Shown here: positions 34,621 through 46,028 of the stretch, in pieces | Numbering within the stretch: position 1 is the stretch's first letter | Layout of the letters: every line of letters starts with the position of its first letter | NCBI GenBank assembly: GCA_032719365.1 | Contig: CM064873.1 | Coordinates: 10,946,501 to 11,010,500 of the forward strand | Source of the DNA: Prinsepia uniflora | Taxonomy: Eukaryota; Streptophyta; Magnoliopsida; Rosales; Rosaceae | Length of the DNA: 64,000 nt | Direction: 5' to 3' | Program-made: the position numbers and the translations under genes | Notes under the pieces: generated by a model | The model's database searches: none | Told to the model about the DNA's origin: nothing | The model's input: only the letters and a program-made list of their open reading frames with translations

Positions 34621-37520
34621 TGTCAGGACCCACCCCGATTTCACCCCGAAAACCGAGGTAAATCCTGCTCCTGTCTGACACCCCAACACAACACCAACGT
34701 AAACTACTATAGTAACCCAATCAGATGCAGGAGAACTATATAAAACATCCCGAAGTCAAAATTTACAGAGCATAGTACTAAATACAAAAGAAAGAAAACT
34801 GATAAACAGTACACGCACACGGAAGAACTTAAAACACTCCGAGGTCGCTCTCGTACTTCTATGACTCCGACGCTGCCTCGACGTCACAACCCCGCGCAAG
34901 CCCCACGACCTGGAGGGTAATTTAAAACATAAGGTGTGAGTGGACCATAAATAATAAAAGATTTTCCGAAAACCATTTCATAATAAAACCAGGGTTTTAG
35001 CCCTCCGTTTTGAAATCACATGCATAACCCAGTTACTAAAAACAATTATAAATCCCGTAAAGAACATCATAAAAACATTTGTAGAATCATTATAACAACA
35101 GTTATAGAAATTATATCATAAGCACCATGAAACCTTATCACAAAACATAAATATCAAGCCATCATTATCCGATCAAACCTGCTGGATCTATCCGAGTCTT
35201 TAAACTCCCGAGTCTTTAAACTGAATCCAGGCCTCATATTAACCGAGTCTTTAAACTCAATAGGCCTACGGGGGAAATATCAATATATCCGAGTCTTTCA
35301 ACTCCCGATTCTTTAAACTCAATCCGGGCCCGTCCCCCGTCAATTAGAATCCTGGTCTTTAAACCCAATATCCAGATCCAGCAAATCCAATCCAAAACCA
35401 TTTGAAAACCATTTCTCAATCCACATCCAAACCCGAATCTGAAATCACTGGTCTAATGCCCTTCCGACGTCCAGAACCGTCATCCCGCACCCAAATCTGG
35501 AATTCCACTTTCCAACTTTAAAACCAAATCTCGTTTCCCGAAATCCGATTTTAAAACCGAAAATCTCTTTAATCACCAAATCATGTTTCAAAATCTCTTT
35601 ATAGTCATTTGAATCACTTCTTCTTTGAAATTCCAAAACCATAGTATCATATTCAAAAATCACACTTTTCTCGTAAAACGTGTCAAATACGAACTTTCTC
35701 GAAAAACGTGCAATCTTGTAAAGCCAACAAAGCATATTCGATAAACATAGAAGCATGACTAAAACCATAAAAAAAGTAATGAAAAGTAGTTATGCATTCT
35801 CAAGTTAAGAGAAAGGGGTCCACTCACAGTACCGAGCCCTCAATCTCGTCCCGAACGTCCTGTACGTTCCTCAGCTTCCTCGGGAAGTCCCGATCCTGTC
35901 ACAAGTCACCAAAGTACGTCACTAACACGTCTATCAAGCCTCTCCTAATTTTTCCCAAAAATCTCCGGGTCCTAAACGTAACGAAGCGGAACCCTAAATC
36001 TTCACCTTCGCAGAACTAACCTCAAAAGACGTCCGATTAACCCGAAACCAAGTCCAATAGACTCGTCACAACACCTAGACCAAAAACCATGTTGACCGTT
36101 TTCCCAACCGCCGTCGCACGCGCCCCCATGCGCCGCCCAAAGTGGCTGCGCGTGGCCCTCACGCGCCTGCACACAGAGGTACTGTTCACCGTCGTCTACC
36201 TCGAGTGAACCGGTCTGAACCGGCGCACCCGGTTCTCCACCGTCCCGTCTCCGTTTTCCTCCCTTTCTTCACCAGCTTCATCGTCCAATCCTAAGGAATT
36301 CATTCCCCTCACTCAAACACCTCAACACCATCCCTAATTCGTCGACTCAAGCTCGAACCAAAAACCCGAACAGCCCCTATTCATGAGCCGTCCACCCAGA
36401 CCTTCCCCCGTCACGGCGACCACCGTAGACTGTTCCTAGGACTTCACTGATGCTCACCCAACTCACCAAGTCCCTCGACTCACACTCCAAACCCACGATT
36501 CTCAGTTTGAAATTCACGGAAAAACAGAGTACTTACACAGGGCTTCGAAATTACCTGCAGTCGTCGCCGCCGTGCTCACCGCCGCACACCTTGGAGGTCA
36601 CAGAGTCCTCCCCAGCTTCCCTTCGAGTTCACTTGAACCGTACACGGCAACACCACCACCACAAGCTCTCAACTCCTCTCTATTTTCTCTGGTTTCCCCG
36701 TGAGCTTACACCTCGCACACACACTAATTCCTCACCTCCCAACCTTCTCACTGTCTCCCTCTCAACCTCTGGTCACTCCTCACTCATCAATTCACACAAA
36801 CACACACGCAGTCACCGTCCAATTCTCCCAACTCTCTGTCTCTGTTCTCTCTTTTCTTCGAACACACGAACACACACACGGGTACACGATCACAAAATCC
36901 CAAATTATTGGACCCGTTCTCCCTAGAATCCTCTAGCCCTCCTACATGTGTCACCATCCTACAACTCCTCTCACAAGTGTCCCAAATCACAGCCATCCAC
37001 TTGTCCCTCTCTGTTGCACAAATTCCAATGTGCAAAAGACCAAAATACCCTTCTTTGAACCCAAAATTACCATTTTACCCTTACCGTTTTAGACCCGTAA
37101 CTTGCCCGTCGTAAGTCCTATAAAGACGTGCCGCCTGTCGTTAAACTCAGGACGATAAGAGCTATCTAATGGTCCTAAGTCAATGTGTCAAAACCCGGTC
37201 GTATGAAAAGTCAACTTTTCCCCATATTTTAGCCAAATTACGAAAGTGCCCTCAACCTTCTGAACATCATATCTTCCTCCTCGGATGTCAGAATCGGGCG
37301 TGCCACCTGTCTACGGATTCGTGACGTCCCAAACTACGTCACAGTCATCGGTCAAAGTCCATTTGACCTCCCGAACTCAAAGTCAACAATTTGCCCGAAC
37401 TAGGGGCAAAATCGTCATTCTACGCTACCAGACCTATCGTAACTAACTAACCACCAATTAAGCTCACTCATCTCTCACTAAGCACCGTCTTAACCCTCAT
37501 TCCCGGGACGGGTCGTTACA
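34621..37520 (-). mobile_element. Solo long LTR (2,900 bp) inside the hAT BED finger
   Basis: Starts TGTCAGGACCCACCCC and ends CGGGACGGGTCGTTACA. The target duplication TCATA is perfect (34616-34620 and 37521-37525). Removing the LTR and one duplicate restores the hAT reading frame across the join. It holds the 'gagtctttaaactc' array (35190-35370) and the 'gtccactcacagtaccgag' block (35818). No gag or pol. Confidence 0.93.
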
Positions 37521-37525
37521 TCATA

Positions 37526-39770
37526 TACAAAGTCTTCGAATGATGATAAAGTACGTAAGGTGTAAAGCTACACTAGAAAAAATTAAAAGTCAAGAAAAGA
37601 CAAAAGAATAGACTTGAAGAGGAAGTGGGACGAGAAGTGAGAATTCAGGAAGAAGATGAGGAAGTTGAAATTGGTGGTCCAAAAAAAATGACACACTTTC
37701 TTGGGCCAGTGGATAAGTTTATAAACACTATCAATTCTGAATCTTCAATGGGTGGACGAAAGAAACTTCGACAACAAAATATCAATGATGCACATTGGAA
37801 GGAGATAACACATTATATGCATCAATATTTGGCTCGATGGGTATATGAATCTGGTCTTCCTTTCCATGTTATTAAGAATGATAGCTTCAAAAGATTTGTA
37901 GAAGCAGTTGATCAATTTGGTCAGGTTACCAAACTCTATGCCAATACAAATTGAGGGAGCCATTATTGAAGGAAGAAGTTGAGAGAACTAAAAAGTCACT
38001 TACCACACAAGAAAAATAGTGGCTAAGCATGGTTGATCAATCATGACCGATGATTAGAGTGACCGAAAGAAGAAGTACCATGAATTTGTGTGTAAATTGC
38101 AAAGAAGGCACAACTTTCCTTTCTTCTAAGGAAATTTCGAGGGAAGCCCACACATGCTTATATATCTTTGAACATGTGGACAAGTGCATTGATGATATTG
38201 GGTCACAAAATGTAACTCAAATGGTAACATACAATGTATCTAACAATACGGTAGTGACGAAGTTGTTGAAGTTGAAAGGCCAAACATCTTTTAGACTTCA
38301 TGTGCCACTCATACTTTCAACCTTATGCTTCAAGGAAATGGAAACCTAAGTTCAAAGGAGTCATTGAGAAGGCAAAGACCATCACTATCTTCATTTATGC
38401 CTTATGCCCATCATAAAACATTGGATTTAATGAGGAAGTTCACAAAAAAAAAAAAAAAAAAAAGAGACATAGTAAGGTTGGGAGTCACTAGATTTACAAC
38501 TTCTTTCCTAACTTTTCAAAGTTTGGTGGAGAAAAAGTAAGAGTTGAAGGAAATGGTTACAAGTGATGCATGGAGGCAAATCAAGCTTTTCAAAAGTGAA
38601 AAGGAGAAAGCTTCATATAACAGTATTTTAAGTATGAATGTTTGGAATAGTGCAGCACTTTGTTTGAAAGTTTTTTATTCTCCAAAATGTTTCGGCTTGT
38701 TGACGGGGATACAAGGCCATCAATGGAACTATGTGGAGCTATAAGAAGCAAAGAATGAGATTAAAAAGGCTTTCAAAAATTAAGATGTGAACTATAATCC
38801 AATCCTTGATATTGTTGATGCAAAAGGTCGTGATCAGCTTGATAGTCCATTACATAAGGCGACCTACCTCTTGAACCCTTACTACTTCTTCAAACATGAA
38901 GCATAGTCGAATATCCAATTGTCTTGGAAAGGATATTTGATTGTGTTGAGAAGTTCTGTCTCAAGATATTATGATGAATGAAGAATTTATGAAGTACAAG
39001 AAAAAAGAAGGTGGGTTTGGAAAACTTTTGGCCCATGTTGCATGGATGAGGAATGATTTTGACCCGGGTAAAAACATTCACAATTCAATATTTCTATTTT
39101 ATTTGCTATTCTTACTTAATCTTTTTCATTAATTAAGAAATTGTGCCTTTTGTAGTTCAATATGGTCCATGTATGGAGGTGGTGTGCCTACATTGCAAAA
39201 AATGGCTCAAAGGACACTCTCTTTGACTACAAGTTCATCCGGATCTAAGAGAAATTGGAGTACTTTTAAGGGGGTAAGTAAGTAATTAAGGACTAAAAGC
39301 AATGATATGCTCAATTATTAATTTGTTACATAACCTTTAGGCAGTAAGTAGTTTATTAATTGAAACTCAAAAGTTTCTAATAGTTTTCAAACTTTTATTC
39401 AATGTAAAACCATACAAAGAAAAGGAATAGACTAGGAGCAACAAGGTTGAACAATCTAGTCTATATCCAATTTAATGCCAAGATCATCAACATGAAAAAA
39501 AATAGGGGAGAGAAAGACATAGATGTACTACTTGCTAGTGAAGTTAGGAATGCGCAAGAATGGATTGTTCATGTGGTGGTGGTATTGATGAAGAAGTTGA
39601 CCCCGCGCCTCAGTGATGAAATAAGATAGCTTGATGAAAAAAATTTGGAATCCGATGAGGACATCCAAGAGAAGCAAAATAAAGATGTATATGAGTTTGA
39701 GTCCGATATGAAGAGAGTATTGGAAAAATATAGAGAAGAAGAGTTAGATCTAGCCTTAGAGGCCTAAGTT
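37526..39770 (+). pseudogene. BED-hAT transposase pseudogene, catalytic and dimerisation parts
   Basis: hAT transposases move hAT elements by cut and paste. In order: the DUF659-type segment (37625-37954, with WVYESGLPFHVI and EAVDQFG), a damaged MTDGWTD-like motif broken by a stop (about 38040-38060), the IGSQNVTQMVTYNVSNN segment where the family normally has VTDN so the catalytic Asp is Tyr (38230), the RKFT...VTRFTTSFLT segment, MYGGGVPTLQKMAQRTLSL and RNWSTF (hATC dimerisation region, about 39170-39270), and LNNLVYIQFN (39448). Several stops and frameshifts occur and likely introns lie at about 39068-39153 and 39275-39440. Not functional. A short inverted repeat AGGCGCTAGG/GCGCCTAGCGCC near 39927-39975 may be a remnant of the element end. 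Confidence 0.85.
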
Positions 39771-40159
39771 GTTTATGTAATATGTATATGTTCTTTATAA
39801 AACTTACATTTTAAACATTTATGATTTTCAACTTAATTTATTTGTGTTTAGAATGAATTTTTATTCTAGAATTATTTAGTAATAATAATTATATAATTAA
39901 TTTATTAGATTTTGTTCTAAAAAAAGGCCTAGGCGCTAGGCCCCTGCCCACCGTTCTCGGAGCGCCTAGCGCCGTTTTGAACATTACTTACAATAATATA
40001 AACTCAACTCTCTTGTTTTGTTCTCAGCTTAATTATGGCCATTTGCGTCGGAAGATAACATGGATAAAATAATTAATTAAGTATCAATGTTAATTTCTAT
40101 TTACTTTAATGTACAATAGTACTATGTCCTGGATTCAATTCTGGTAATTGACTATGAAA

Positions 40160-41459
40160 TTACATCAAGGAATTGATACTATATTTTTTGGCTGTGTTTT
40201 TGACAGAAACTTTCCTCTTGTGCTTGACCCCAAAACGAGTGACCTCCTTATCACAGGCATCCAAACCATGCCACACACGGCGGGGCAAGTACCGGCGAAA
40301 GTAGAAGTTACCGGAGCTGAGATGGGACCAAGATCCGTCCAAGATATGGACTTGCGCAAAGCCAGGTCTCCAATCATCGGCTCCGACAAGTTTGAGGTAG
40401 AGGTAGCAGACCGGGGACTCAACACATTGAGCTTGGACTTGGAACTCATCCACCATGCAAGCTTGAAATGGTTTTCTCGGCACATCATCAAGGACCTCGG
40501 GCTCCAATGGATCCACCCTTCTGGTGTGTTTAGAATTTAGATGGCTTACTAAAATGTCATTAGAATTTGTGTCACCAAATCTTAGGCTTATGTGGTTTGA
40601 GGTTTCGGCTCCTTTTGTGCATGTTGTTTCTATTGCAATTGAGTACGTACAATTTTCCTGTACTAATGTGAAAAGGTCCTGAGATTATAATTGTTGTGTG
40701 GTAATAATGTTAAAAATCATGAAAACAATTTACTATTAAAAAAATCTACGTCATATTTTTTAGTAGGTTGATGTAGTACATTGAAATTAAAAATTAATAT
40801 TTTTATTTTATTTTAGGAGGATTAGATGCTTAGCTAACCAATATTTACTTTTAATTTACTACATTAAATTTGATAAAGTTATCCTCTATATAATCCAAGT
40901 CAATATACTGATCACCCACTAAAAAATGATACATATCTACCGTAAGCTCTTTTCTATTTATTTTTTATATGGAGTGTGATGCAAACTTTTTAAATTTATT
41001 ATAAACAAAAACGAACCCAACGTTATACAATAATTTATTAAACGTTATCACATCACTTAAAAATTTAAAACTTAATACAAAAATTTAATTTATTCATCCC
41101 TACTTGATCATTCATGGAAGGTGAGCAGACGAAATTTCCTTTTTGTGTGTTTCCTTCACCGGCACGGTCATTAATTATTTATCTTCCACCACTAATTTGA
41201 AGAAGAAAAAAAACCTCAATATGCACAAACACTTGCACACAAAAAAAATTAATTCTAGGCTATTTTCTGTTTTTAAAAAAAAAAGAACAACTGTCAGAAG
41301 ATTCGGAGCACCTATAGTATATATATATATAGCTACTATATTATTCATGTTCACCTTATTGTTTCCCGGCGGTGGCACGAAACTTTGGCTTCCGGCCAAT
41401 AAAGCCAACAGAAGCACACAGCATACTAAGAAGGACAGTCCATAATTGTTTGTTGCCAT
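40160..41459 (-). CDS. ATS3: ATS3-like (embryo-specific protein 3) secreted protein, two exons
   Basis: Exon 1 is 41459-41355 (35 codons) and exon 2 is 40657-40160. The intron 41354-40658 starts GT and ends CAG, and both exons join in phase, giving about 200 residues with no stop. Residues 1-26 form a signal peptide (hydrophobic FLVCCVLLLALLAGS). The mature part has the ATS3 family (PLAT/LH2-like fold) marks: ENCTYSIAIETTC, ISLRFGD, PRKPFQACMVDEFQV, SPVCYLYLKL, DDWRPGFAQV, YFRRYLPRRVWHG. ATS3 proteins are secreted or endomembrane proteins first noted in embryos and seeds; the exact role is unknown. The basic C-terminal tail (KHKRKVSVK) is of uncertain value. All features look functional, so this is the best candidate for a living host gene here. 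It lies between a hAT relic and a Harbinger-like element. Plus-strand frames over exon 2 are shadows. Confidence 0.9.
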
Positions 41460-41905
41460 TGGTGGTTCCTCTTAGTTTTGTCCTTCCCGTACCATATATT
41501 GATCTGATGATGATCTCAGTCTTTTTGCATTTATATATAGAGATACATGACTACTATAACACTTCATACGTTAAAATCCCTTCCTTGGCATACAAGGAAA
41601 GTCATATATATATATATATATATATATATATTCTTGAGAGCTTTATATATATATATACCTACACTTTTTAACTTATGAACACCATCTCCTTTTAATTATG
41701 AGAGGTTGAATTCCCGGGGATTAGAGCAAAGCATATCTTTGTTGGTGATAATCCATATTCTACATCTGCTCATATTTAATACGTACTAATTATTTTTAGA
41801 TATGTAGGCAATCATATTAGTTAATGTACATATACTCCTCACTATGTACTTGAATATTAAATTCGAATCCCCTTTAATGCATGCAAAAAGTAGCTTCTAG
41901 AAATC
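41460..41905. promoter_or_regulatory. Upstream region of the ATS3-like gene, with TA microsatellite
   Basis: Upstream of the ATS3-like start on the minus strand. A TA dinucleotide run (about 41607-41631) and a second short one (41645-41655) lie 150-200 bp from the ATG and may act as a TATA-like region. No single defined promoter motif can be assigned. Confidence 0.4.
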
Positions 41906-41912
41906 GACCTTA

Positions 41913-42926
41913 GGCCATCTCTAGCCTCCTAAAGGATCGCCTAATCCAAAATTTAGATCTCTAAAATTTAGTTTTTTTAATGAATAGTATAAAGTTATAT
42001 TTTATAATCTATAGACGTCGTTGAGGGCTATGTACTATTTCATTTAATATTTTATAATTTTTATATATCTTTAAGTTTAATGAATTAATGAATTTATTAA
42101 ATTCACATGTATGTAACAAAATAAAAATATTTTGTATAATATTTTTTTTGTTATGTATCGGCTCGTGAAATTCATATTTATTATTTATTATTTTAAGATA
42201 AAAAATCATTAAGATATTGATAAGATAATTTATCACGTGTAAACACCCGATTATTTTATAGACGGATATTTATCTCGTTATAAAATGATGTCGTCTCGTA
42301 ATGCAAACAGATACCTCTAAAAGGATATGGTCGCACATCTTTGGACTATGCGCGGACATGGAATATAAGCGGAGTCACACTTAATTTGTGGTGGATGTAA
42401 TAAATGGCAATCCATTGTCATAAGAAACATGTTTGTCTTATTTTTGAGTCTAGATATTTGTAAATTATTTTTCATGAGTCTTATATTTATATATATTTTT
42501 AATGAGTCTTATGTTTGTATTTTTTTTTTTTAGTCTTATCTTTGTATTTGTTTTGACATAATTATTGTAATAAATGAATTTTAAGTTTTTCAAAATTTGA
42601 ATAATAATATTTAAATTGACTATTATTTAAACTTAATTGAAAAATATTTTTATTATTAATCTAAAGGAAACAACTTAAAGATAAAAACTTAAATACAATA
42701 AGTCATGCATAAGAAATTTAAATAGAATAACTTATACATAAAAAGTAGGGAGTCCCATAGTTTAATCCATCATAAAGGGCCAGCTATATTTAGCTGACTC
42801 TTTAGCCCAAATATCAAAATTTAGGCTTTTATGATACATTTAGAACGTTTACGGGAGATGATTTTTTACCCAAAATTCTTAACTTTTGCTATTTAGCCTT
42901 TTAGGAGGGCATTGCTAAAAATGGTC
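41913..42926. mobile_element. Non-autonomous PIF/Harbinger-like element (about 1 kb)
   Basis: The left end GGCCATCTCTAGC...CTCCTAAAGG and the right end, read in reverse as GACCATTTTTAGC...CTCCTAAAAGG, form an imperfect terminal inverted repeat of 30-35 bp. The duplicated target TTA (41910-41912 and 42927-42929) is the size and sequence typical of PIF/Harbinger insertions. No transposase is encoded; the interior is AT-rich. Confidence 0.65.
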
Positions 42927-43081
42927 TTATAATTCAACTAATTACTTTTCTTCCGATTATGATTCCATGGATGTATCCATCCAATAGATTCACAATCCAA
43001 CAATCAGTTTTTGTTGGATTATTATCTTTATTTTGTTGATTTATGAATAATATTGAATAGTGAATTCATTAGATGAACACA

Positions 43082-43403
43082 TGTCAGGACCCGACTCTCC
43101 TCGGTCAAAACCCGACTCTAATACGATATTGTCCGCTTTGGGCCTCCTCGCTCTCACGGTGTTGTTTTCGGGAGCTCACAGTGCAACTTCCCAGGGGATC
43201 GCCCATCATGGAATTACACCAACTTCAACTCGCTTAACTTTGGAGTTCCAATCGAACCCAAAGTCGCTGAACTCCCAAAAGGCCTCGTGCTAGATAGGTG
43301 TCCGCCTACACATTTAAGGCACGCCACCATTTCCCTCCCAGACCATTCCCTTCGCGGGAATGTGGGATCGTTCACCGTTCCCTATAGGACACAGGCTTTT
43401 ACA
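43082..43403 (-). mobile_element. Solo Cassandra LTR (322 bp)
   Basis: One Cassandra LTR, TGTCAGGACCCG to CTTTTACA, with a perfect target duplication ACACA (43077-43081 and 43404-43408). The 5S-like part (43178-43249) is present, but its box C-like motif has two changes (gcgatc for gtgacc on the minus strand), so Pol III promoter function is doubtful. Confidence 0.92.
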
Positions 43404-43408
43404 ACACA

Positions 43409-44940
43409 TACATATGGGATCATACATAACCTCTGCATTTCTTCCTGCATGTGGTAATGTTTTTGGAAAATATCCTAGCTAGGTTTGCTCTGTTGTCTTG
43501 ATTATAAAGATTGTGTTTTCATTTCATTTATTTGGAGTTCCTGAGATTGTGTTTTTCGTAGTCTGTTTAGAACATCAAAATTTTAACTAGTTCATATATA
43601 TACATAGACCGATCTTACCTTCTATGTGTATTATCATTCTTATGCAATAAACAATATTATATATAAAAAGAAATTAAAATTGTTTATTTTTCTATTATAT
43701 CTCTTCTTCTTAGCTTGAAATTTTTTCCTAGCCAATAATATTTTATGAAGTTGAATCATAAATTAAAGAGAGTAGAGTAGGTACAACTAGAGATTAGGTG
43801 CTAGTGCATTATCACAATACATACTGACATTAACGTACAGTATAATGAAATCTTATCATCAACTTATTCACTCATGAGATGATCATCTAGAATATTACAA
43901 TAGCCCTCGTGTAGAAATTAAATTATTTTTATATGTAGCATGCATATCAGGCTTAAAAACGACGGACCTCCTTGTTGGATATATCAATCTGCTTCGGCAA
44001 TTAGGGTTACTTGAGAAAGTTGCATGCATGCATCAATCGAAGGTGGTGTTATAGTCTAAAATGGGGTTGGTGGGACTATTAGTTTATGCCGTACACAGTT
44101 GATAAACTACTAATGGGTCACCGTCGACCCTTATTAAAAGAATTAACCAATTTTCATTTCACATAAATATTAATTAAGATCCGATAATTATATAATCATG
44201 AGTATTGATCCTACTTTTTTGTAAAAGTCAATCGAATTCAAAAACTTTCTCTACACAGGAGAGTAAGTGACATGTTTTGAAATTAGTGTTCATATCAACT
44301 CGATCCACCGAGAAAGAAATCAAGTTTAGGTGTGTTTTATTTACAACACACCACGTTTAGCTACATTTTGAAGAATTGTAATGCACTTACGGTGACAAAA
44401 TGAAAGAAAAAATGAATGCACTTCACAGAGAGATTGCCTACCGATGATCAAAATCAAAGGGTGCGGGTCATGATCCGGGTTTACGAGTCTTGCCCAAGTA
44501 ACTGGTTAATCTTACCGATCCATATATGTTGTTAATAAAAATCGTACAAATATAGGCAAATTACAACAAACAAAAACATGGAGGTTGTCCAAACTCACAT
44601 GGTTAAGCTTGATTACACTTAATTAGCATAATACAATAAAATAGATCGTGGAAAAAAAAAAACACACTTGATCAGTGAGCTATGACGCATTTTTTTCAAA
44701 AAGTAGCTGTTTCTATTCTGCATCTCTTTTCTCATAGTTGTTGCTAAGCATGGAAATATGTGTGTAGGTTAAAATCATATCCGTTTTGAGTTCAAAGAGG
44801 TGGAAATACTAAGAAAATTAAGGTTAGGCTTGAAAGGAAAGGTCAACAATATTGATTGTCTTTGAAACCATCTACAGTAGTTCTAACAGTTACATCCTAC
44901 ATAATATTAAAACCCCAAATTCATGTAGCTCTCTTCTCTT
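43409..44940. other. AT-rich spacer upstream of the laccase pseudogene
   Basis: No gene or element end is recognised. It holds distal upstream sequence of the laccase pseudogene. Confidence 0.45.
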
Positions 44941-44960
44941 CTAGTATCGATCAATCCACT

Positions 44961-45000
44961 CACCAAACAGTTTCCTCGGCTCTCTCCCTCTCTATATAAA
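44961..45000 (+). promoter_or_regulatory. Core promoter of the laccase pseudogene
   Basis: A TATA box (CTATATAAA, 44992-45000) lies 100 bp before the laccase ATG. A CACCAAACAG site (44961-44970) fits the secondary-wall MYB response element pattern ACC(A/T)A(A/C)(T/C). Such sites drive lignin genes, so the promoter may once have been wall-specific. This is pattern matching only. Confidence 0.5.
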
Positions 45001-45810
45001 CAAACAAAAGCGCTTCATTCATTCATCAACTTCAACCCACACTCACTCAAGAAACAGATTGATTGAGACGAATACAGATAGAACAACTTGCAAAGCAGCA
45101 TGGCTGTTCATCCTCCCCTCTCATCACCAACATTTCTTAGTCTCGTTCTCTTGTCATTCACAACATTGTGCCTCATTTCTAAGCATGCTCATGCAGGCAT
45201 AACCCGGCACTACAAGTTTGATGTATGAAGCCATTTGGTTTCGATTCCCATGCACACTTCTTTCCATTTTGGCTGTTGTTTGTTGGCTTCTTAAATTTAA
45301 CAGCTTTGATTGGTTTTGCAGATCAAACTCCAAAATGTGACAAGACTCTGCCACACCAAGAGCATTGTAACAGTAAACGGGAAGTTTCCGGGGCCTCAGA
45401 TTGTTGCTAGGGAGGGTGATCGCCTCCTCATCAAAGTGGTTAACCATGTCTCAACAACATCTCTATCCATTGGTAATCATTACCTACATAGGGTGAATTA
45501 TCTGCTTAAACTCTAACACAATGCATCACCTACAGCACACGGGATACAATTCATTTGTTTGAATTAAACTTTACCAGGCATGGCATTCGACAGCTTCAAT
45601 CAGGGTGGGCAGATGGCCCGGCATATATCACCCAATGTCCCATCCAAACAGGCAACAACTATGTCTACAACTTCACCATTACAGGCCAAAGAGGCACTCT
45701 TTGGTGGCATGCTCACATATCATGGCTACGATCCACTGTTCATGGTCCCTTGATCATTCTTCCCAAGCTTGGTGTACCTTACCCCTTCACTAAACCCTAC
45801 AAGGAGGTTC

Positions 45811-45815
45811 CAATC
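45811..45815 (+). other. Target-site duplication CAATC, left
   Basis: CAATC in laccase exon 3, repeated at 50565-50569 on the other side of the Copia element. Confidence 0.9.
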
Positions 45816-46015
45816 TATAAGGTATGGATAATTTTATATTATATTCACTTATGGAAGATGTACAGCCTAGGCAGGATATTTATACAGAATAGGTAGAGAC
45901 CTAACTAGGTATAGAATTAAAGAGTCCTAACTAGGTAAGTGTCTAAACTAGGAAGAGCAGATATTAAGGAGGAGATTGATCTGCAATCTCCTCCGTTGAC
46001 TTAGAGTCCTTAACA
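45816..46015 (-). repeat. Copia 3' LTR
   Basis: 200 bp, matching 50365-50564 except at one position. The last codons of the polyprotein overlap its start. Confidence 0.93.
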
Positions 46016-46028
46016 CGCCCCCGCAAGA
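46016..46028 (-). other. Copia polypurine tract
   Basis: Purine run ending GGGGGCG on the minus strand, directly before the 3' LTR; it primes plus-strand DNA synthesis. Confidence 0.8.

Noticed and set aside
36450..37035. Open frames of 80-158 codons rich in Ser, Thr, Pro and His
   Set aside because: Inside the solo LTR at 34621-37520; pyrimidine-rich sequence gives chance frames.
40148..40540. Plus-strand open frame of 130 codons
   Set aside because: Antisense to exon 2 of the ATS3-like gene, whose family motifs and splice sites are on the minus strand.
41143..41445. Plus-strand open frame of 100 codons
   Set aside because: Lys/Thr-rich shadow across exon 1 and the intron of the ATS3-like gene.
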